This document shows, in pieces, positions 7,005-10,708 of a stretch of DNA of 10,708 nt (its first letter is position 1; each line of letters opens with the position of its first letter). The notes under the pieces are model-generated. The model was given only the letters and a program-made list of their open reading frames with translations. It was not told where the DNA came from and made no database searches. The DNA lies in NCBI GenBank assembly GCA_021155845.1, contig JAJNBK010000078.1, positions 1 through 10,708 on the forward strand. The letters run 5' to 3'. Origin of the DNA: Nitrososphaeraceae archaeon (GTDB lineage Archaea; Thermoproteota; Nitrososphaeria; Nitrososphaerales; Nitrososphaeraceae). The translations under genes were made by a program, and so were the position numbers.

Positions 7005-7040
7005 TTGATTAATCTCGCTTTGAATGCTACTATCTATACC

Positions 7041-7050
7041 TATATATTAA
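7041..7050 (-). promoter_or_regulatory. TATA-type promoter of the ask-ilvE operon
   Basis: On the minus strand TTAATATATA lies about 42 bases before the TTG start, predicting transcription from near 7015 and a leader of about 10 bases. A second TATA-like run (ATTTAAAATATT, about 7057-7068) could serve this operon or, on the plus strand, the divergent dead gene at 7099. Confidence 0.45.
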
Positions 7051-7098
7051 ATATTGAATATTTTAAATTGTCTTGGCAGCCCTTTCTGCATCAAGCAT

Positions 7099-7785
7099 AT
7101 GAAAGATAAATTACTCGTATTTACATCGAGTTTCTCGTCAGTAAAACCATTTTATTTTAAAATTCTTCATATTTGTATCCCAACTTATCGGATTAGAGGC
7201 TTTTAACTGTTAAATGATGAAAAACATAGGAAATCAAGAGATGATGTATCTATTGCTTTCAAAGATTATCAAGATAAAAATGATATCTAATATTCCCAAA
7301 CAAATCATCTTCTGTGGGGGTAGTACGATCTCACTTTGATCAAATGGGGAGATTAGTTAAGAATAGAGCAATTCGGATGGATTCTTAGAAGCCTTCAGAG
7401 AAGCTTCGTACATGTGCTGGAATGCTTGAAAAGCCTATATTGAAGAGGAACGAAGAAAAAGAAACTTTGATCACTATATGCAAAAGTTCCAATGACTTTA
7501 TGATGAAGCGATCAAACATTGGCAGAGAAAGAGAATAGACCTTTCGACTCTCAGAAGTTATTAAAATATCGTAAATTTCCTCCCAAGTTTTGTTATATAG
7601 TCAGACCATAGCATCATTTGATTTTGGTTCATTGTAATAACATTGAAAGGATTCATGTAGGGATTCCAGAATAAGACCTATTACAGCTTACAGATGCTTA
7701 TGCTTATGATATACTTCTTATTCATGCTGATGCTATTTCTGTTACCTCAGAGAGTAACATTATACCAAGGTTGTCTTTCTTTTAG
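7099..7785 (+). pseudogene. Heavily decayed gene of about 230 codons, unknown family
   Basis: From ATG 7099 one frame reads MKDKLLVFTSSFSSVKPFYF and continues past TAA (7204) as DEKHRKSRDDVSIAFKDYQD to TAA (7288). It then shifts to a frame with VRSHFDQMGRLVKNRAIRMD (7323 to TAG 7386), to a third with LEAFREASYMCWNA, KAYIEEERRKRNFDHYMQKF and LYDEAIKHWQRKRIDLSTL, and back to the first with KFPPKFCYIVRP, HHLILVHCNNIERIHVGIPE, DLLQLTDAYAYDILLIHADA and SVTSESNIIPRLSFF, ending TAG 7783-7785. In-frame stops are of all three types (TAA, TAG, TGA), which argues against recoding. The remaining composition is clearly protein-like: a helical charged middle and a beta-strand-rich C-terminal part. No family is recognised. 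It is divergent from ask, with a shared promoter region. Confidence 0.72.
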
Positions 7786-8271
7786 TATTCAAATCACACG
7801 TGTATAATAATATAAGTTACTTAGGTATCTTCTCAATTTATTATTTAATAACCTCTTAAACTTTAACTATCTCTTCCTACTAACTTTATTTAGCTATTAA
7901 GGTACTGCTATTGTAATAATATGACCGATATATTTCATAGAAATTGGTCTGACCTATGCCCTGCAAATTATATAGTGCTAATTATCAAATAGGTTTTCAT
8001 CCTGTGGCCTTATAATTAGATAATTCTAAAAATAAAAAATATCTTTCAATAGATAAAGTTATATTCTTATAACCATTATGTGCTGATAACAATTCACAAC
8101 GACCAGCGTATGGTAAATCGCACCCGCATAATTATTCCTTTATAATGAAAAATAGTTTGTGTCAATACAGTGATAATATCTGCTTAGATTGACAGTTACT
8201 ATTTATTATATTCTAATTTTCACAATATTATTTGATACTGGTGTTGTTTTTTGATAAATTATCAGAGATTC
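7786..8271. other. Gene-free stretch
   Basis: No supported gene. Short protein-like relics occur, such as MTDIFHRNWSDLCPANYIVL (23 codons from about 7921) and a frame with RPAYGKSHPHNYSFIMKNSL near 8100-8165. They may be the tail of the decayed region to the left. Confidence 0.35.
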
Positions 8272-8279
8272 TATATAAT
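8272..8279 (+). promoter_or_regulatory. TATA box supporting the 8316 start
   Basis: TATATAAT is centred about 40 bases before the ATG at 8316. Transcription would begin near 8302, so the upstream TTG at 8232 would not be on the message. Confidence 0.45.
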
Positions 8280-8315
8280 GAGATACCTGAAACAACATCT
8301 GCATATTCCAAAGTT

Positions 8316-8630
8316 ATGATAAACATTGACCAATTTAATATTGGCCAGAGTTATGTTACAGCAAAGGTGCAAAATAGATATGGAAATATAATTAACATCA
8401 ATATTGAAGGTGGACGGAATGGTATTGAACTACAAGATGAGCTTTTCAATATAAAAGGGAAAAGCCTAAGCGTTGCATATCTAATAACAAAGATTAAAGA
8501 TGAAAATAATATCTTGGTCAGAAAACTACCTATAATAGGGCGGAAAGACTGGCTTTTAATTTACGATGATACTTTTTTTCTTATGGCAGTAAAAGATGCT
8601 TATGATGAAATTGAAATTCTTGCTATATGA
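8316..8630 (+). CDS. Hypothetical beta-rich protein, 104 residues
   Basis: The protein begins MINIDQFNIGQSYVTAKVQN and alternates polar and aliphatic residues, predicting mostly beta strands: NIININIEGG (about 24-33), SLSVAYLITKI (50-60), KDWLLIYDDTFFLMAV. It ends EIEILAI. No signal peptide or membrane segment is visible. The frame extends upstream to a TTG at 8232, but the ATG at 8316 is preferred because a TATA box precedes it and because the gene entering at 10572 starts the same way (M-x-N-hydrophobic, then G-[Q/E]-SYV at residues 9-14). Function unknown. It may head a unit with the zinc ribbon 131 bases downstream, but that gap is long enough for a separate promoter. Confidence 0.7.
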   Translation: MINIDQFNIGQSYVTAKVQNRYGNIININIEGGRNGIELQDELFNIKGKSLSVAYLITKIKDENNILVRKLPIIGRKDWLLIYDDTFFLMAVKDAYDEIEILAI

Positions 8631-8761
8631 CACAGTAGGAAGGATTGATCTATCAGGAAATTAGTACTAGAATAAAGTATTACTGAAGCCAGGTCTTAAT
8701 GGGTAACTTGATAAAAGAGTAAAGAAAAGCTTTGAATAAGTAAATAAAAAATATAGTTTAT

Positions 8762-8884
8762 ATGAAATGTGCTTGTTGTGGCGGTGACATGTTAGTGGAT
8801 AAGGAATTAGGAAAGATAATGATTTATAAATGCAGAGAATGTGGTCTTAGTAATACTGAGTTAAAGAAAAAAAACAATACTTGA
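8762..8884 (+). CDS. Zinc-ribbon mini-protein, 40 residues
   Basis: MKCACCGGDMLV opens with one zinc knuckle (C3-x2-C6, with an extra C5) and YKCRECGLSNTE supplies the second (C24-x2-C27); both are followed by Gly as in classical CPxCG ribbons. The 17 residues between fit a small beta hairpin, and the end is Lys/Asn-rich. Function unknown; likely a stand-alone zinc ribbon that binds RNA, DNA or a protein. A weak TATA-like run (about 8735-8748) lies at the right distance for a leaderless start. Two small pieces of evidence, the paired CxxCG knuckles and correct spacing, make it more than a chance frame. Confidence 0.75.
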   Translation: MKCACCGGDMLVDKELGKIMIYKCRECGLSNTELKKKNNT

Positions 8885-9302
8885 CACCTATAAATAATGT
8901 AGAGTGATAAAAAGCAAACACATCCAATCTAATTCAGCACAGAAGTAAAGATGGATTACTTATGGTTGATTATAGTAGCCAATGGAGATAGAAAAGAAAA
9001 ACATGGAACGACAATAGACTAGAACCTAGTTAGAAGGCATAAATGAAAAGAGAAATATCAGGCTTGAAATTGTTAATTAATTTATCTTCAACTTTGTAGT
9101 GTAGAATAAGATCCAGTAAATCAAGAATTGATATAAAATTTGTCATATTTTACTATGTAAATTAAATTATGTAAAACCAAATTGCCTATTTCTAAGATAT
9201 GGTCATATTATCTATTACGCTCTTTGTGTTTACTAGCTGTGATTCTTAGCATCTCAGCTATTCATTTCTTTTGTTAGCACTAGTCATATATCTTACCACT
9301 AG
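8885..9302. other. Gene-free stretch
   Basis: No supported gene. Noted open frames: plus 8951-9022 (23 codons, MDYLWLIIVANG) and minus 9146-9030 (38 codons, MTNFISILDLLDLILHYKVE), both with plausible composition but no motif. AT-rich otherwise. Confidence 0.4.
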
Positions 9303-9312
9303 TTTATATATT
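9303..9312 (+). promoter_or_regulatory. TATA-type promoter for the 9333 gene
   Basis: TTTATATATT is centred 26 bases before the ATG at 9333, the classical archaeal spacing for a leaderless transcript. Confidence 0.55.
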
Positions 9313-9332
9313 ATGGACGTATAAACTGTTCT

Positions 9333-9533
9333 ATGAATATAAAAAATAAAATACCATGGACTTTGGTAATAGGAACAGCAGGCGTTACTATTGCAGGTGC
9401 TTTTAACGGGACAGCCATAATGGGAATAGCAAGTGTTATCATGGGAGGATCGGCAATGGTGACAGCACTTTTAGTAAGACAAGGGATAGAGAAGAAGAGA
9501 TTGAATCCGAAATTAGCTATGGAACTAAGATAA
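9333..9533 (+). CDS. Small two-helix membrane protein, 66 residues
   Basis: Two hydrophobic segments, WTLVIGTAGVTIAGAF (about 9-24) and TAIMGIASVIMGGSAMVTAL (about 27-46), are joined by a Gly/Asn turn and followed by a basic tail RQGIEKKRLNPK. This predicts a helical hairpin with both ends in the cytoplasm (positive-inside rule). The Gly-rich small-residue spacing (GxxxG/A-like) suggests tight helix packing. No family is recognised. The opposite strand also has an open hydrophobic frame over the same bases (9311-9547); the plus strand is preferred because it has a TATA box, ATG and basic tail. Function unknown. Confidence 0.65.
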   Translation: MNIKNKIPWTLVIGTAGVTIAGAFNGTAIMGIASVIMGGSAMVTALLVRQGIEKKRLNPKLAMELR

Positions 9534-9543
9534 GATAGATAAG

Positions 9544-9581
9544 ACATACATATATATACATATACATATATACATACATAC
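9544..9581. repeat. ACATA/TATA microsatellite
   Basis: A 38-base run of mixed ACATA, TATA and ACATATA units directly after the membrane-protein gene. It is a simple-sequence tract that is likely length-variable. Confidence 0.7.
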
Positions 9582-9596
9582 GATAACTAATCAACC

Positions 9597-9626
9597 CTTT
9601 TTACTATTTTAATCTCTTTTATTTTA
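9597..9626 (+). terminator. T-rich archaeal terminator candidate
   Basis: Several T runs (CCCTTTTTTACTATTTTAATC and then TTTTATTTT) about 65 bases after the membrane-protein stop. Archaeal RNA polymerase can terminate at such T tracts without a hairpin. Confidence 0.35.
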
Positions 9627-9638
9627 GAAGACATTATA

Positions 9639-9992
9639 TTGGAAGTATTTGTCTATTGTAGTCGCATTGATGCTCCATCTAATGAAGTCTTAGCTTGGCA
9701 TTGTAGAGATGATGCTTTTGAAAGATTGATTCCCCCATGGTGGCGACCTTTCATTGTTAAAGGGGAGAAAAGGAGGAGGAGGAAGCATTGATACTAGTAA
9801 TGGTAGTTACGTTACTATTCAAATGCTCAGTTAAATATACAAGTATTACATGGATTGTAAAGCATATAGACTACATAGAAGGTAAACAATTTCGTGATAT
9901 TCAAATCTCAGGACCTTTTTCTTCATGGAGCCCATAATCATTTGTTTGAATCCTGTTATACACTTGAGTCTAATAGGCATAACATACGGTAG
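9639..9992 (+). pseudogene. Decayed SRPBCC-domain protein
   Basis: SRPBCC (START-like, COQ10/cyclase-type) proteins bind a hydrophobic ligand in a helix-grip fold; a close relative is the domain attached to TIGR01777 epimerases. The remains match this in order across four frames: VFVYCSRIDAPSNEVLAWHC, AFERLIPPWW (frame of 9639, stop 9789-9791), NGSYVTIQML (stop 9832), WIVKHIDYIEGKQFRDIQIS, GPFSSW (stop 9935), then HNHLFESCYTLESN up to TAG 9990. The family pattern WH...AFERL.PPW, then QFRD.Q.SGPF..W.H.H.FE is plain. The start ATG appears lost (TTG at 9639). At least three frameshifts disable it. Confidence 0.78.
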
Positions 9993-10038
9993 TATACATT
10001 ATATATTATATGTTGGGAATTTTGGAACTGAAAAGAAA

Positions 10039-10378
10039 ATGTCAAATAGTCACAACGTATAGCATTTCAAAATACCAACAGATAATGTAAATAATTTAGA
10101 GAATAAAAATTCTTCTCTATTTGGATGGCAATTTGAAAAAGGCAAAATGGAGGGATATTGGCGATAAAAAATGCAGAAATACATGGAGCTTTAATGCAAA
10201 AAGAAAATCCTGAGCAGATATCAACGCAATTCGCGACTGTAGAATCAATTGATGATTATGTAGATAAGGCTCAGCAACTCGGTGCAAAAGAAATAAAAAA
10301 TAAGAGTGAAATATAAAAGAGGATATTATACATTATTAGAGGATCCACAAGAATACCTTCGGTATATGGCAGAATAAA
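10039..10378 (+). pseudogene. Decayed VOC (glyoxalase/bleomycin-resistance fold) protein
   Basis: VOC proteins are metal-dependent enzymes or binding proteins of paired beta-alpha-beta-beta-beta units. ATG 10039 begins MSNSHNV, a TAG (10060), then HFKIPTDNVNNLENKNSSLF with FGWQFEKGKMEGYW, typical of a VOC first half. After a shift the frame gives KNAEIHGALMQKENPEQIST and FATVESIDDYVDKAQQLGAK up to TAA 10314. Another shift gives GYYTLLEDPQE, and one more restores TFGIWQNK. The 'ED-PQ-NTFGIWQ' ending is a strong hallmark of this subfamily. One nonsense mutation and three frameshifts disable the gene. It directly follows the SRPBCC wreck, so the two may have been lost together. Confidence 0.82.
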
Positions 10379-10393
10379 TATTTAAACAATAAA

Positions 10394-10438
10394 TCGTCTT
10401 CTTCTATTATTTTTCTTTTTTTACTTAGTATTTTTGTT
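10394..10438 (+). terminator. T-rich tract after the VOC pseudogene
   Basis: A pyrimidine-rich run with CTTCTTCT, ATTTTTC, TTTTTTTAC and ATTTTTG blocks follows the VOC remnant. It fits an archaeal oligo-T terminator that once served that gene. Confidence 0.35.
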
Positions 10439-10571
10439 GATTGGTTTATGCTAGATTCGATTTTAATACTAATAAAGTTAATAATATGTGTTGGCACTAT
10501 ACTGATTTGTTGGCATTACTTAAATATGGCAAGATTAATAACAATATCGAAATAAATTGGCAAGATCGATT

Positions 10572-10708
10572 ATGTTTAATTTGCACTTAGATCTGGGGGA
10601 AAGCTATGTCTATGGCCAAGCTGTTGTAGGTGATAAATCATATAGAATAAATATACAAGTCGGAAATCAATCTGTAATATTTCCTAGCGATTTTGAAATG
10701 GATACAGA
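10572..10708 (+). CDS. Hypothetical beta-rich protein, 3' end outside window
   Basis: The 45 visible residues begin MFNLHLDLGESYVYGQAV and continue with SYRINIQVGNQSVIFPSDFE. The pattern resembles the protein at 8316: both start with M-x-N-hydrophobic, have G-[E/Q]-SYV at 9-14, and an N-I-x-[VI] strand some ten residues later. This suggests a distant paralogue, based on short similarity only. A TATA-like CTTAAATAT (10519-10526) lies about 49 bases before the ATG, giving a leader of about 20 bases. Upstream the direct repeat TGGCAAGAT occurs at about 10526 and 10558. Function unknown. Confidence 0.6.
   Translation, partial: MFNLHLDLGESYVYGQAVVGDKSYRINIQVGNQSVIFPSDFEMDT

Noticed and set aside
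7204..7785. Stop-codon recoding (for example pyrrolysine at TAG) in the 7099 gene
   Set aside because: All three stop codons occur and frameshifts are also needed, which fits decay.
9030..9146. Minus-strand 38-codon open frame, MTNFISILDLL
   Set aside because: Plausible composition but no motif, weak promoter and no neighbour support.
9544..9581. Microsatellite as a CRISPR array or replication origin
   Set aside because: Units are 2-7 bases with no spacers, and no origin-binding boxes or Cdc6/Orc1 gene are nearby.

Overview
The window is AT-rich and sparsely coded. It looks like a chromosomal segment of an ammonia-oxidising archaeon of the Nitrososphaeraceae (Nitrososphaera or, more likely, a Candidatus Nitrosocosmicus-like genome). 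This is inferred from archaeal TATA-type promoters about 25 bases before start codons, near absence of Shine-Dalgarno sites, tiny zinc-finger proteins (including a C2H2 finger), long non-coding gaps and an archaeal-type aspartokinase next to a class IV aminotransferase. No marker gene proves the taxon.

Layout. Bases 1-238 hold the 3' end of a DUF192 gene. From 239 to about 3600 there are long gaps with only very small genes: a 43-residue C2H2 zinc finger (773-904), a 42-residue acidic protein (1684-1812) and a 58-residue minus-strand protein (2555-2731). Two minus-strand gene wrecks (553-692 and 1914-2257) and several strong RNA hairpins lie in the same stretch. A four-cysteine zinc protein (3618-3809) follows, then a long decayed minus-strand gene with an N-terminal glutamine run (3821-4539). 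The only large intact genes form a minus-strand operon at 4661-7004: aspartokinase and then a branched-chain-type aminotransferase whose start overlaps the kinase stop. Divergent from it is a roughly 230-codon gene broken by many stops and frameshifts (7099-7785). The right end has a 104-residue beta-rich protein (8316-8630), a 40-residue zinc ribbon (8762-8884), a two-helix membrane protein (9333-9533), two successive pseudogenes of the SRPBCC and VOC/glyoxalase families (9639-9992 and 10039-10378), and the start of a probable distant relative of the 104-residue protein (10572 onward).

How it fits together. Aspartokinase feeds the lysine, threonine, methionine and isoleucine branch and the aminotransferase closes the branched-chain pathways, so the operon is amino-acid biosynthesis. 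The rest is a landscape of mini-proteins, possibly DNA- or RNA-binding, among genes in several stages of decay. Six reconstructable pseudogenes in under 11 kb, beside an intact core operon, explain much of the apparently empty DNA. I see no CRISPR array, tRNA, rRNA or intact insertion sequence, and no convincing new multi-gene system. The best leads are the unknown broken family at 7099-7785, the structured RNA candidates and the mini zinc proteins.
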